A DNA stretch of 64,000 bases, taken from NCBI GenBank assembly GCA_914767715.1, contig OU612070.1, forward strand, positions 16,261,501 through 16,325,500. The letters are read 5' to 3'. A program made the position numbers and the translations under genes. The notes under the pieces are model-generated. The model ran no database searches, was not told the origin of the DNA, and saw only the letters and a list, made by a program, of their open reading frames with translations. Shown here in pieces: positions 35,701 to 48,842 of the stretch (its first letter is position 1; each line of letters begins with the position of its first letter). This DNA is from Membranipora membranacea (Eukaryota > Bryozoa > Gymnolaemata > Cheilostomatida > Membraniporidae).

Positions 35701-38700
35701 TCTGACCGATATAAAAGCTCTGTAATATAACATCAAAAATAATATCATAGGTGAAAAGTGATATCCAGTCTGCCTGTATTTGAGTTCGCTCCCCTGCAGC
35801 TGATAATTTCCGAATACAGAACATCTGGATCAAACGTGGTCTAATCAAGTGTCAACAGACTTGAGGCTCTAGATTCCAGTAGAAATGATTATGGTTACTC
35901 AACTTGCAGAACCTGAACATAGGGGTCTAATGTCAACAAACTAAAGCTACAGAAAAATCATTGATCAAGAAAACAGAGCCTTTTCAGTGAGTCAGCCAGA
36001 TTATTTTTGTATTCCAATCATTCGGAACTCGAATCATGTTGTACAGGATTCCAATATTATTAGGAGATACCGCCCTTGTTGAATCAAACATGAACTACCA
36101 TTGCACAAACCTGGTATATCTTCTATGTGTTTAGCTTTGCCGTTGTCGTTCCATGCTGAGACACAGTAAAGGCTCTCATCTGACTTTAACACTTGATACA
36201 GGCCCTCAAAGTACTCAAAGAAGTCAGAGGCTATATTCAAATCATCTGAAAATTGTTTAAATCGGTGATAAAAACAAAATGTAATCATGAAACTGTCATT
36301 GCCGGGGTTATTAGAGGGTGGACTTATGTCTTCATGCAGCCACCATTTTTTCCTTTATATAGGGACCTTAAAAATTTGCTGTTCTTTCTCTACATGGACT
36401 GATATGTATCGAGGAACTTGCAAAGTCAAGCATGTATATTTAAATTGAGGGCACCATACAGTATAGCTGAATTTATGTTTACGTTTGACACATGACATCA
36501 GGTAGTTTGATGGTAGACCAAATTTACCAAGATACCAAGTCTAGCCTTGTCACACGGCCACGGGTTTTTGTTTTTTTGATATTAAGACCAAAAATCAAAA
36601 ACCCGTGTCTGCGTGACAAGCCTAACCTAAGTCTAGGAGAAAAACCTCTCCGCAACAGTGAACCATTATTGGGATTCTGAGAATGCTTCATAAAGAAAAA
36701 GGTCACCAAGGATGATCAGGCAAGCCAGTGAAATTAATTATACATACCCTCCATAATAATGACAGTCTTATATTTCATAGCGTCAAACACCTGTCCCAGC
36801 GCCCATTTATAATGTCTGGAGATCTTAAAATAACCTTCCAACTTTTTCTCTTTCTTCGTAAGGTCAGGGATTGCTGAGAGGTCCGGTTGCTACAATAAGG
36901 AATGATAATTAAATAGGTGTAGTTATAAAAAAACAGTGTATCAGACACGGGCACGTAAAGGATTGTTCAAGGGTCTTCCTAGCGCCATTCCGTTGATGGT
37001 TAACTCCTGATGTACTGTGTCAATGAGCAGTTAGATGGTAGCATACTTTCATTGAGGCAAAACACCAAGTAGATTGTAATGCAAAGAAACAAAAGATATC
37101 CAACAACTGGGAGGACAAAAGAGAAAAACAGGGACACCCATTTTGTTATTCTCATTTGTGATGAGTGTAGCTCCAAAGGAAAGGAGTAGGGGTGGTAGCT
37201 GGTCTGAGCGGCGGTCCTTCAGCAAACAAGCGTTGAAGGCCATTGGTTTAAATCCCATTACAGTTTATTGACTACTGGGCCTGCAAACAGAGCGCAATCT
37301 ACCGCAGAAACTGCAGTTGCCGGGCATTATACTGTAGCCTGTACAATGTGAAAAGGTAGTTCTTTAGAACAAAGGCCGGTGTGGCTGAGAGTAACTGTGA
37401 TGACCATCAGTCTATCGGCTAAACCAGTCTAATGGGTACATTCTAGCTTGATCAAGTTTGATCCAGTTTGCAAGCATTTGAGTTGCTCCCCATCCGCTGA
37501 TAAGCCGTAGTCTCTCCATCTGCAGCTTACCAGTTGAGGGAAAGCAACTCCGAATGCACAAAAAACCTGGGTCAAATTTGGTCCAGAAACATTCACATAC
37601 CTTGATATGAGAGTGTATTTGGTCTTTGTATTTATCTATTGCATCGCTGGTTTCTTGGTGGCCGCAGTCTTGTGTTACTATGATAGGAAACTTTTCCTTT
37701 GAAGGCCGGAATCTAAAAATATAATAATAAACTAAGCAATAATTTAGGCATTCATATCAATGCGAGGGAATCCGGAGAGCCGGAGAAGAGAACCTGCAAT
37801 GAATGATGACAGGGAGGGCCGCAAAATATTATGAAAATATGCTGTCTTTTATTATAATGTATGTTTCAACCTGCTTTGACTGAAGGAACTTTTTCTCTTT
37901 CCCTGGCTTATATGGAACTGAAACAAACGCGTTATTCAAAGGGGTGATTGGGCTCGATCAACTGAGCAAGAATGTTCCTCAAAGGGACTCAAACCCAAAA
38001 CTCCTGCAGCACCAATATCACCATCAAATGTGGTGCATAGGCCTATATTCGTTATCCATCAAATCATCGCTATTAAAGCTACAGGTATACAATATAGTCA
38101 CAACTATATTCAGAGCCCTCTAACTTAAAACTCGGTCATAAAAGAGTCTAAAAGAATCAATAGGTGATTCCATTATGTTGCGCTACAACTGAAATTAATT
38201 AATAATGGTCATGAAAAAATCAAATGGCACGGCTTTTGATCATGTTTTGGCAACAACATTAAATATTGTATTCAGACCATTGATTGTTGGGTGCATGCAC
38301 ATGAATGACACAAAACCATGCTCCCCATGACATTAAACGGTGGTTATTTTCCAATATGATTGCTTAATTTTTAACTGAGAGACTGAGAGGTATTTTAATT
38401 TATGGTATGACCAGAGACTATAGATATAGTCTCTGGTATGACCTTACGCATCCTGGTAGCTTCATTATACATTCAACTCTATCACAACAATCAGCCCAGC
38501 ATTCAAGAACAGGAAAGTCATCAATTCCATCTTACTTTCCATATTCATAAATCAACATCTAATTTGACAATGGTGGTAGGGCAAAGTGAAGTAAAGGCCA
38601 CAGAATAAAGCAAGTTTTTAAGCTCAATGAACTCACTGGAATTGTAAGGCCCAATCTAAAAGTGCTGATGCACAGTGTTGTCCCAGTCAACAGCACAAAG

Positions 38701-39293
38701 AATAAACCTAAACTTTTTTGCGAGAAAGGGTAACCCACAACTCAACATAAATCACAAAATCAACTTTTCAGAAACAGAGTAGACCTAGCACACTTAGATA
38801 CAGCCTGTCTTGACAAGCTTGTCAAGACAGGCTAACTTAGATAAGGCTTGGCTGTATATTTTCATACAGGCACACAACTTCTGGCTGAAGTGTGCACCAA
38901 ACACATAGAGGCATCATTAGTTTAAGCACTAAAACTGTGTCAGGATACCTGGTAGCGGCATTTAATTATCGACCACTTTCCACCTGGGCAAGGAAAGTAG
39001 TTGATAATGAAATGCTACTACCAGCTATCCCGACACAGTTTGAGCGCTTAAACTTAGGCGTCAGAGATAAATCTAACACATGATTTTACCTGATGAGGTC
39101 ATCTAGTGCTTGTTTGACTGCCACAGCTCTGTTACATGAGAAGACTAGAATAGGTAGTACTATATCTCCACTCTCAGCACCTGGAGTCGGTTTGTTTGGT
39201 TTGACGAGACCTGGTCCAGCTGCTGGTGGCATCTTATGGCTGTCATCTACACAGAAAATACACAAACACTGTTCCATAATATGTAGAACAATA

Positions 39294-39327
<34 letters not shown>

Positions 39328-41740
39328 AACAATATGATATATAATAACAATACGACAGGGATGATAGCCAGTGTAAGTGTGCTTGTTGCTGTTACATTGA
39401 CCAGTGCATCTTGACTCTAGAATGCCTAAAGGTGTTTGGATCTCCCACAAAAACACATGTACGACTTACTATGTAATACAAATTACTTATTAACCATAAC
39501 TCCCCATTTTCAAATTTTTAGGCTTACAGAGCTGGCATATGGAACACCAGCAAAAACAAGACATGGTGCAACAGGAAAGAAAGTTGCTCAACTTTTATAA
39601 ATAAAGTTTTACATGAAAATAGGAGAAAATGAGTCAAAGATGACAAAACAGCTATCAGTCGTTTGTCAGACTTTTTTCATCAACTGAAATAAAATTATCA
39701 TTTAATTTCATATTTTTATTGACTTCAAGATTATAGATTCAGTACACTTGTATCATGTTACCAAGTGACAGACAGGAAATGTACCCTCCATGCGATGGCA
39801 TCAGTGTGGCAGCTGTTTATCTGCAGGGATGTTCATGTTAAACAATCATATTGATCAAAAGTGAAAGCCTGTTGTACGCAGTCCTCTGATGGGCTTACAG
39901 TGTATTGAACCCAATATTGGAGGTCCCGAGAGAGCCAAATTGAAAGGTTTAAAACACTTGTGTATATATTAATATAGGCTCTGACCAAGCAGTGCAAAAT
40001 TTAATTTGAAACATAGCAGGTCTTGTATTAATAACAGACACTGAATAGCTGTGGTATAATCCTCCAATAGTAATGAAATTATTCATTCCAGATCATTTCT
40101 CGATGATAAAAATCACCATGGAGATTATCCCTTACCCTACATGATTTTACTCGGTTCATTAAACAGGAATTAAAAGTGACAATGTTGTTGTCTACTACAC
40201 TACACTATTTGATCTGTTCCATTAAATGAGTTATTTATTCCACCCAAATCAGCAATTAAACAACCATCACTCCATTATACAAATCTGCATTTATGTTAGA
40301 AAACTATGTAATACAAATAATCTGTAGTTTCTATGGAAACATCATCTCTGCGATATGAGTTCACCATGGCCTTGTCACGCAGCTAAGTTTACTTTTTTAT
40401 TATAAATTTTAGTTCGTGGTTTCAAGGGAAAGGAAAACGGAGCTACTTGATGTCACAAATGTAATAACATGCTAACTATTCCAAAGCCAGAGAAACTTTG
40501 ATGGTGGCATCAATCACTACTGTTGGTATTTAGTCAAAGTGGGCAGCACAAGAACCAGTGAAATACAGCCACATGACACTGTGTTAGTTTATTTGCACAA
40601 GGGTGATATTACCAATATCTGGCCATTTGTTTAGGGTTAAGGTGTTGTGAGATAGCCGTGAATAGAAAATGTTTGTCTTCAACCGTGAGCTGAGCCTGCC
40701 AAAATGAGACTCATGCCTTGATTTAACAATCCAGGCTTTACTACTACAGATAACTTGCTTGGTTTTGACGGACTTTGAGTTGCAAATTGCAAATATTTAT
40801 CAGTGTGTATCGATCAATTTTTAAAGTCAAAGCAACAAAATCAAATTGATCACAAGAAACTGCTGAACTTTGCAATATTCAAACTCAAAGTCCTATCAGA
40901 ATTGAGCAGGTCATCAATAAAAAGCCTGGATTGTGAACTGCGAATCAATGATAACATCATTGCTACTACACAATTCAATGATATAATACCACCCATAATA
41001 AGGTTCCACACTTAAGCTGTATAAGGAAGCTGCCCTGTCTCGGTCATGACGAATACCAACCTTTTTTCCTCTGCATGTCATCTTCATATTTGGCCAGCTT
41101 TTCTTGTAACTTTGTCTCTTGATCAGCTTGCAGTTTGGATTGTGCATTCAATAAGTCTATCCGCTTTCTCAGCTCTTCTCTGGATAGCTACAAGACCAGT
41201 AAATACACTATTACACAATGCAATACTAGTACTAAGCACAGTCAACGTGAGTTATTGTGTAACAGGGTAGAAACCTTACATACAGTTGATAAAAGCGACT
41301 TTGTGGCTGACCCTCATGATAGCTTATCTGATTTCGCTCAGTTATGTTATGACTTATTTATGATTGATTCTGAGAACAAACTACATAGGCTTTTTAACTT
41401 ATTGGTTCTGATTTAAAGTTGTAAAAATAAACCCCTCCGACCTGGTACACTTATTATTTAATTAAATGACAGACGGCTACAGCTACAATTTTGTTCATAT
41501 ATAAGTATTCAGCTACACACGATGGTTCTCTAAGGTATGATTGACGAATATTGTGTTGGACTAGGAAATTACCACACATGAGCCAAATAAAATAAACAAT
41601 ACGTATTTGATGCCCACTATACTTACTATATCTGCTTTGCTTGGCTTCTGTGAAAGTGAGATGAATATGACATTGCAAAGCAACAAGCATATGCCTGCAA
41701 GGATGATATATACCAGCAGTTTCTTGAGAGTGACTGCCAT
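32731..41740 (-). CDS. MGAT1: Alpha-1,3-mannosyl-glycoprotein 2-beta-N-acetylglucosaminyltransferase (GnT-I)
   Basis: Eleven minus-strand exons: 41740-41627, 41187-41061, 39246-39090, 37712-37601, 36889-36748, 36245-36111, 35719-35629, 34908-34804, 34523-34433, 33751-33578, 32844-32731 (stop TAA). They encode 453 aa (human 445). GnT-I adds the first GlcNAc to the mannose core of N-glycans in the medial Golgi and opens the way to complex glycans. The protein is type II: a short cytoplasmic head, a membrane segment at about residues 8-30 ([20 protein letters not shown]), a charged stem, then the catalytic domain. Family marks are VLVFSCNR-like [22 protein letters not shown], the metal-binding EDD at 217-219, [33 protein letters not shown] and the end GYDKTWK. 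All exon phases agree. The unusual feature is one gene cut into eleven exons, since the mammalian coding sequence is a single exon. Confidence 0.96.
36543..36629. mobile_element. Short MITE family A element
   Basis: CTAGCCTTGTCACACGGCCACGGGTTTTTG is answered by AAAAACCCGTGTCTGCGTGACAAGCCTA with little between. It is a minimal version of the 12299-13710 element and lies in an MGAT1 intron. Confidence 0.8.
37180..37395 (+). mobile_element. tRNA-derived SINE, diverged copy
   Basis: GTAGCTGGTCTGAGCGGC (A-box region) and GGTTTAAATCCC (B-box) with the same CTTCAGCA..GCGTTGAAGGCC block as 10845-11095. It is antisense to MGAT1 in an intron. Confidence 0.65.
37446..37586. mobile_element. MITE family B, diverged copy
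   Basis: TGATCAAGTTTGATCCAGTTTGC at the left and ACCTGGGTCAAATTTGGTCCA at the right; GAGTTGCTCCCC / GAAAGCAACTCCGA inside. It lies in an intron of MGAT1. Confidence 0.7.
38802..38833. repeat. Perfect 32-bp palindrome
   Basis: AGCCTGTCTTGACAAG followed directly by its reverse complement. A second short hairpin (GACCAGAGACTAT / ATAGTCTCTGGT) is at about 38410-38445. Both lie in an MGAT1 intron. Confidence 0.7.
38920..39053. mobile_element. MITE family C, diverged copy
   Basis: GTTTAAGCACTAAAACTGTGTC and GACACAGTTTGAGCGCTTAAAC as ends, with a TTATCGACCAC / TAGTTGATAA centre like that of 9103-9220. It ends about 37 bp from the donor of MGAT1 exon 3. Confidence 0.75.
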
Positions 41741-43975
41741 CCTCTTATCTTACTCTTGCAATGACAGTGTCACATCATTTCAGCCTATAACAGATGCAAG
41801 CTGCTGGTAGACGTAAAACGCAAATGAGAGGATTATCCGAACTACATCTAAAAGATTAAGTAGATATATAACAAGACAGTAAGTTAAAAATGTATTACAG
41901 TATACAATGTTGATGAATTGCATGAACGCCCTAGTTCTTGACAGCTACGGTTTGCAGTGCCATATGACTTTGCCAGTGACTACCATGCAGCAGTCTAGCC
42001 AACCCTGTCACAAACATCTGTTGGCGCTTCAGGTTCATTTGTTAACGTAACAGCCTTTGACTATGGTTTTCTGGGCCTACTAAGGTTGAATAGGTAATAT
42101 AGTATGTGTTGATTGGTGAATAAAACGTTTAGTAAGAAACAGCCATACGTTGCTGTTATAACACATTTTCCAAGCACTCATGATTACAGAAACAGTGCTG
42201 TATTTATGCTAACATTACATTGATAATAGACATACGCAGCATAGCAATTGCCTCGACAGATAGTGAAATGTGGCAAGACATTGTGCTGACAACAAATTGA
42301 CAATTAATATCCTAGATGTCTCTAATTGTTTTGTATTCTTTTATCTCCAGTTGTCGTGTGCCACAGTTGGCTTCGACCACTGGGGCACAGGACTACTGGC
42401 CTGCGGAATGAGTAAATAACACATCACAAATTATAGCTCAGTTATCAGGCTGTTGTATGCAACAGATTTGTGATGGAATTAGCATATGTTATAGGCTAGG
42501 ACGTGTGGTTGCGTGATAAATAAAAGCTACGTCTGTTTTTTTGTAATCTAATACAGAAGTGGACAAAGCAATCATAGTAGGCCTACACAGTAAGTTACTT
42601 GTATTGAGAACTAGCATTTCTTTGACAGCAAGAAGTTAAAGTGAGCCAAGTCATAGTGTGCTAATGGCACTACCAGGGAGAATTCTCCCCGATGGCAAAC
42701 ACACAAGCTTAAGAACCTTAGCTCATCTCATGAGAATATGGTAATCCTAAGTAACCCACTGGCATGCAAGTCTGTGGCCCAGGCAACATGAGTTTCATGA
42801 CTGAACTTCATATTGAAATGTAGCACAGATACAGTACTGTACAGATTATGAGAATAGAGAAAAATAAATACAAGTGATGTATGTATTGTTGTTGTTCCCA
42901 ATTTGAGCGCAGGTGATTTCACAGCTAATGACTATGAGTGATGAAATTCTCAACCAACAATCTGGTGCTATATTGGTTCACATCCCAGCTTTCTCGACAC
43001 AAAGAATCTAGTGTATATGTATTGTAGTATAACAGGTTTACACTTACAGAGAAAGCTCACAGACTGAAATTTCAATTAAGTATTTTTTGCTTTCTTGTTC
43101 ACAGGAAGTTACAAGTAATTGTGAGCCTACAACTACACACCTACCAATATGTTAGAGCCTTTTTGATTGGCTTATATAACCCACCGTTATCTTTTATTAT
43201 AGCACTGTAGTTTTAGGTTTATATTGAACTACTATTGGAAGAAGTTAACTCCTCTATTTATGAGAGGGGACAACTACCATACTGACTCTCGTGATCTGAC
43301 TGGGCATGATCAGCTCATGCCCAGAGCTGAGCATGCGCAGAATGCATGTAGCCGAGCTGCGCCATTCTCAATTTATTATCTCCGTGGCGCAGCTCGTCTG
43401 CCATAGACAACCTAGTAAATCGGATTTTACACCTCATTATCAATTATTCCCTGATTATTCCATTTGGCCTTCATTGTCTAAGGGCCCTTTGGCGAGAGTT
43501 CTTTGAGTTTGCCTCAAACGCCCTGCCATTTAATGTTACCAACTGATTGAATGATACAAATTGCCATGTGATAGATTTGGAGACCACCTAACTGCTTATA
43601 AAAGCTATGCTTCCCCATTAATGAAGTGTTGTGACACAGTGTGGGACCTCACCATCAACACTGAATATTGAGTTGCTTTAAATTATCCAACCAGAGCAAT
43701 TAGGTATTTCAGCTGCCTAAAAGGACGGGCTAGTGTAGGCGTGGGGAGAGGGAATTCATACTAATTGTATTCATAGTAATCACTGATCAATAAACACTGT
43801 ACTTTTAAACTTCATACCAGAGGCATAGTGCATTCCATGATACCCCTAGTGCACCATGAGATGAATGTATATTAAATAAAAACAGAATAAAGCAGCTCTG
43901 TTGCCCCTACTCAGCTAATATCTTTTAAGTACTAGTCCGGTGGTGGCCTATGCAAAATGTGGCTAAAAATCCAAC
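41741..43975. other. Intergenic, upstream of MGAT1
   Basis: Should hold the MGAT1 promoter, but I see no TATA box or other convincing element. No gene recognised. Confidence 0.4.
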
Positions 43976-44964
43976 TTCATTTACGATTTTTGGTGGCTAG
44001 TAGGGTTTGACACTGGTTTCTGGGAGTTTTTCATGCTGTTCCTTATGGTAATATTGGGCCTTAACCTAAGTTGCACAATAGGTGGCCAATTGCCAATAAC
44101 GCTGCCGGCAGAAGGAAAAGTGATCAAAAAATGATGATGTGGTTTTAAAACATCCAGAATCTGAAAGAGCATATCACAATTAGTGGACCTACAAATTTAC
44201 ATGGTTCTGCTATCATAAATAGCCTAGATGCGGCCAACAACGGTTGCAATAGCCCCTTATGTCACCTGTATAATTATCGTTAAAACGAAAATAATTTTCA
44301 ATTTTGCTGCTGCCTCGAAAACTGTCTTCGAATGTTCATATCAATCTGATTTTTTTTGTGGTTTGGTATTGACTCCATCGAAGACCAAATATATTTTTTT
44401 CAGCACTAATACACAACTTTTGATGATACCTGAAGGAGTTAATTTTTGCTTTAACGCTTTAAAACATTATAACATGAACTATTTTTATGAAACTATAATG
44501 GAAACTTGGTTACTATTTGAAAAATGACACACTCAGAGCATTGGAAACTGTATTATGTGATAGAGGGTCAATACAAGGTCACCATAAAAAAATAAGATCA
44601 TGCGATCGTTCGAAGCCAGTTTTCGAAGCGGCAGCAAAATTGAAAAAGTATTTTTACTTTAATTATGTTATATACAGGTGATGATGAGGGGTATTGCAAC
44701 CGTTGTTGGCCGCATCTCGGCTATTTTGATAGCAGACCTATGTAAATTTGTAGATCCACTAATTATGACATGCTCTTTCAGATTTTGGATGTTTTGAAAC
44801 CATATTATCATCTTTTGATCACTTTCCCTTTTGCCGGCAGCACTTTTGGCAATTAGCTGCCTATTGAGGAACTAAGGTTAACTAACAATATTACCATTGC
44901 GATCAGCATGAAAAACTTTACCAGAAACAACTGTCAAACCTTACCACCCAAAAACGTAAATGAA
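43976..44964. mobile_element. Foldback element with arms of about 360 bp
   Basis: The left arm starting TTCATTTACGATTTTTGGTGG (43976-44338) pairs with the right arm 44605-44964 ending CCCAAAAACGTAAATGAA. Matching internal blocks include CGGCCAACAACGGTTGCAAT against ATTGCAACCGTTGTTGGCCG. The unpaired centre is about 260 bp. No transposase is present. The element abuts the 3' end of WAP-locus copy A. Confidence 0.85.
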
Positions 44965-45341
44965 AGTGACATGATAGGAGGGAGCTTAGTTTTTTTACAC
45001 GTAAACGATTACGAATTATTTAAAGTTTAGTTCTGCCAATGGATTATTTGGTAACAGACTGTCTTAAGGTGATACAATGACACAAAGTGAATAGTCTGCA
45101 GACCAGGATGGAAAATTTTCCCTGATTTTTTTGATAATAGAGATTTAGATTACATACTGCTTGGTTACAGTATCTACCATTGAATTCTTCAAATATGAAC
45201 ACTGTATGTCATAGACATTTCTGGTTTCGTTGTAATCATTCTCTATATGCGGGACCAATTCAGGAATGCCATGTTGCTGGGACTGTGACCTCTTGGTCAC
45301 TGGTATTTTCTACCTATGTTGCTAGGCTTTTATAGTTCAGG

Positions 45342-47861
45342 CCATAGACAAAACACAAAACACTAGACTCGACACTGAGCATCAAAAAGTGTCCTCATTA
45401 AATACTGCAACGCAACGAAATCTCACTGTGGTAGAAAAAGCAATGATGCATGTGTTTTTCCGGAGTAATCTCCCTTTGATGCAGATAATTTTATAGGTTT
45501 TATAGATTTAGATACAGAATAGCAGCTGCAATCTTCTGCAGCACAGGTCACAGCTTTGTCTATATTCTTTCTAACTCATCACATATTTCGATTAAGCAAA
45601 AATGGCATAGAAATATTAGTTAAAAAGCATATCATACTTGCCAAGTAATCTAAATTCAAAAGTGGGAGATTTCAATTTACAGCAATACCGCACGTCATCG
45701 CAATGCTCCGAGGTTGCGATATACCCGAGCGATCCACATGGGGGTTTGAGGGCATTGCGATCCCCCAACAGGGTCCAGGATAGAACCCGGCTGCTGATGC
45801 TCTGAGAGCGTTTCTAGCCACTAGGAAAGGCTAAAAACGCATATCTGACACATTTGTCTATACTCTGTTTTACTCATCACTTATTTTGATTGAGCAAAAA
45901 ATACATAGAAATATTAGTTAAACAGTGATTGTAAATATAATGCTGATACTTAGTACCCATTGGAGCCTAAATCATGGTACTGAAAATTTTGAAATGAATG
46001 TACCTGCACGCTACACTGTCTCATCTCGAAGGCGATGATAACATATATAGCTATTTGCACTTGGAATCAAACCAAGCAACGTTGTTTTTAGGAATATCCA
46101 AGGTTATCCATTAAATACAATGATTTGCAGAATCATTTGACATAATGCCTTAAAAAAATTATTTGGTATGAATTCTTCATTTTATAAGACAACTGCTGAT
46201 CACTGGGTCACAAAAACCTTGCTGTAAAATAAACCATAATACATATGTAGTGGTTTAACTCTCATCAGTATATAATATCACTAAAGATTTTATCCCAACC
46301 CCCTCAAAGCTCTCTATTTTGTATTGTTGGAAGAATGTCATCTTCCCATATTATGCTCCAATTTTTTCATAGGTTAATTTTCAGGTTTTGTTGTAAAGGA
46401 TTTGATCAGCTAAAATTCTATAATAGATGTTAGGTAATAATCATTAGCCATGAATTCTACATTTCCTAAAACAATGACTGAGAACAGGGTCACAATCACC
46501 TTGCAGCAATATCCAATAATGCATTGTGGTTTGATTCCCATCAGTATTATAATAGGATTTAGGATTTTCTTCTGATCCCCTTTAGAAATTCCAATCTAGA
46601 ATTGCATTGTGGGAATCAATCTTTCACCATACAATTTTACAAGATCATCTTGTGCGTTGGACTAGTTTATGCATCAGTTTAATTAAAGCAAGTATGTTTG
46701 AATGACCCCCCCCCCCCCGACTGTCTTGATAAACTTGTTGAACCACCTACCCCCACAACAAAGCTTGCGATAACAGGCTAGACCACCACATGCAATTTGG
46801 TTACCAGCAAAAATATAAATTGTATGGTTGGTATATGCCTGTATTGATATGATATCCCTAAGTGTATCAGGCTGGCTGCTCATTATTAGTTCTTATTATA
46901 CGTATTTTTTTAAGGTGAATACATTCTTAGAAGTAAAAAAACTAACCTGCTCTGAGTGTGTCGACTTTTTAAGTGCAACTAGTGATCCCTCAGCAGCGGA
47001 CTGCTCTCTATTCGGCCGCAAGAATCGGGAGGCCTCAAACCACTCAACTCTCTAACCCAGTTGTAGATACAAATTTCTATGCAGCAGAAAGGGCAGTCCA
47101 TCACTCTATTGGTACCGTAGTGCTTGCGCCAAATTTGACTAATATGGTTGTCACCTGTACATTATCATACGTATTACTTTAAATGGGCATCCCACTGTAC
47201 TTCCCTCTTTAAAACTCTTATTCTGCGGTATGCTCTGATTCCCAGCCATCACAAAATAACAAAGCTAGCCCTAGAAAAACGATGCTCGGTTTGATTCCAA
47301 GTGCAAATAGCTATATATATTATCATGGCCTTCGAGATGAAATTATTTGGGATCAAATATGCGTTTTTAGCCTTTCCTAGTGGCTAGAAACGCTCTCAGA
47401 GCATCAGCGGCCGGTTTCTATCCCGGACCTTGTTGGGAGATCACAATGCCCTCGAACCCCCATGTGGCTCGCTCGGGTATTTCGCACCTTCGGAGCATTG
47501 CGATGACATGCGGTATCACTGAAAATTGAAATTTTGAATTTAGATTACTTGGCAAGTATGATATGCTGTTTAACTAATATTTCTATGCCATTTTTGCTTA
47601 ATCGAAATATGTGATGAGTGAGATAGAATATAGACAAAGCTGTGACCTGTGCTGCAGAACATTGCTGCTGCTATTCTGTATCTAATTCTATAAAATCTGT
47701 AAAATTATCTGCATCAAAGGGAGATTACTCCGAAAAACACATGCATCACTGCTTTTTCTACCACAGTGAGATGTCGTTGCGTCACAGTATATAATGAGGA
47801 CACTTTGTGATAGGATATTTACTACACAGTGTCCAGTCTAGTGTTGTGGTTTTGTCTATGG
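45342..47861. mobile_element. 2.52-kb long-inverted-repeat transposon
   Basis: Ends CCATAGACAAAACAC and GTTTTGTCTATGG, flanked by TTCAGG at 45336-45341 and 47862-47867. The arms are about 500 bp each (45342-45850 and 47350-47861), sharing for instance TGAGAGCGTTTCTAGCCACTAGGAAAGGC with its inverse. Copy B of the same host repeat (63126-63150) shows the uninterrupted site. Inner sequence holds a second, partial inverted pair (TAGCTATTTGCACTTGGAATCAAACC) and a diverged duplication (46140-46320 against 46445-46580). No transposase was found. Confidence 0.88.
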
Positions 47862-48507
47862 TTCAGGCTTTCAAATCAAATACTAATCATCATTTTCCGC
47901 TTCCTTTCCTTTTTTGCACTAATACCCTTGGCACTCTTCACATGTCAAACTCCCAGGGTTTTAAGGACTTTGTTGTTACACTTAATCAGCTGCAATGTGA
48001 CCTGCAGAGACTGGTACAGACATCACATCACATGCGAGTTAGTTTTTATATAAACCTTTTATTTGGCAGACAATATCATCCTGGTCGGATATTTCACATA
48101 GAATGTCAAAGCAATTAGCCAAAGGATGGAGGGAGTGATCGAAGCAAAACTAGTAGTTACTTGATCAGAATAAATATCATGTAGTGACACTGGTGGCAAG
48201 GCGTACAAATTGTAACTTCAGATAAACCAAAGGCTGGACTGATGAACAAAACAGCCAAGATGAGGCAAATATAATAGAGATAAAGCCGTGACTATATTGC
48301 AGTTTTGTAATAAGAAACTGTTTCCAAAAGATCCGGTCACAGCTACAAAATCACAAGCACCAAGACTTGAAAGAGGAGGACTACGTCACAGTAACACCTA
48401 TCTGAAAAATATGACCAAACATCCTAATAAACACTGTTATTCAAATGAGGCATTCCTTTCACTTTTTTTAGTTTCTGGATGTTTGACTCCTTCAAAGGTA
48501 AATGTAA

Positions 48508-48594
48508 AGGTATAAGTATCGTGTATCCACAAGACGAAATTTACTTGTATATTACAGGTAAATTTCTTCTTGTGGATACTTATACGATACAAGT
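48508..48594. repeat. Hairpin-forming inverted repeat
   Basis: GTATAAGTATCGTGTATCCACAAG at the left and CTTGTGGATACTTATACGATAC at the right. The equivalent site in copy B (63608-63660) has only the left arm and a rearranged right side. Confidence 0.6.
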
Positions 48595-48842
48595 TGTGCT
48601 TCAGCTCTAGAATTTTACGAACGTTACAAAGGATGATTTTACCCTGCAATGGTGATCAGCTGTTTGAAACAAAAGAAACTTTAAAGCCATACATAACCAT
48701 AAAACTAAAAGAGAATCCATTAGAATTCTAGTGCCTTTGACAATTTGGATAACTAAATGGTCATTAACCCACCCATTGTGGCAATGATTTAGTGACAATT
48801 GATTACTTCTTTGGGGTAACTAAACCAGTTTTTTGCCACTTT

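Larger units (their letters stand above)
45003..48842 (-). pseudogene. Decayed WAP-gene copy A (5' flank, TATA, 3' UTR only)
   Basis: Read on the minus strand, 48842-47868 matches the 5' flank of the intact WAP gene (inverted homology with about 52100-52565). A TATAAAAG at 45334-45327 and an ATGGCATTCCTG start at 45272-45270 follow. The sequence then jumps straight into 3'-UTR sequence (AGAGAATGATTACAACGAAACC..GAAATGTCTATGAC), which matches 54420-54459, and TAAATCTCTATTATCAA (54530-54546). The exons coding for the mature protein are missing. The copy is interrupted by the 2.52-kb element at 45342-47861. Confidence 0.82.
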
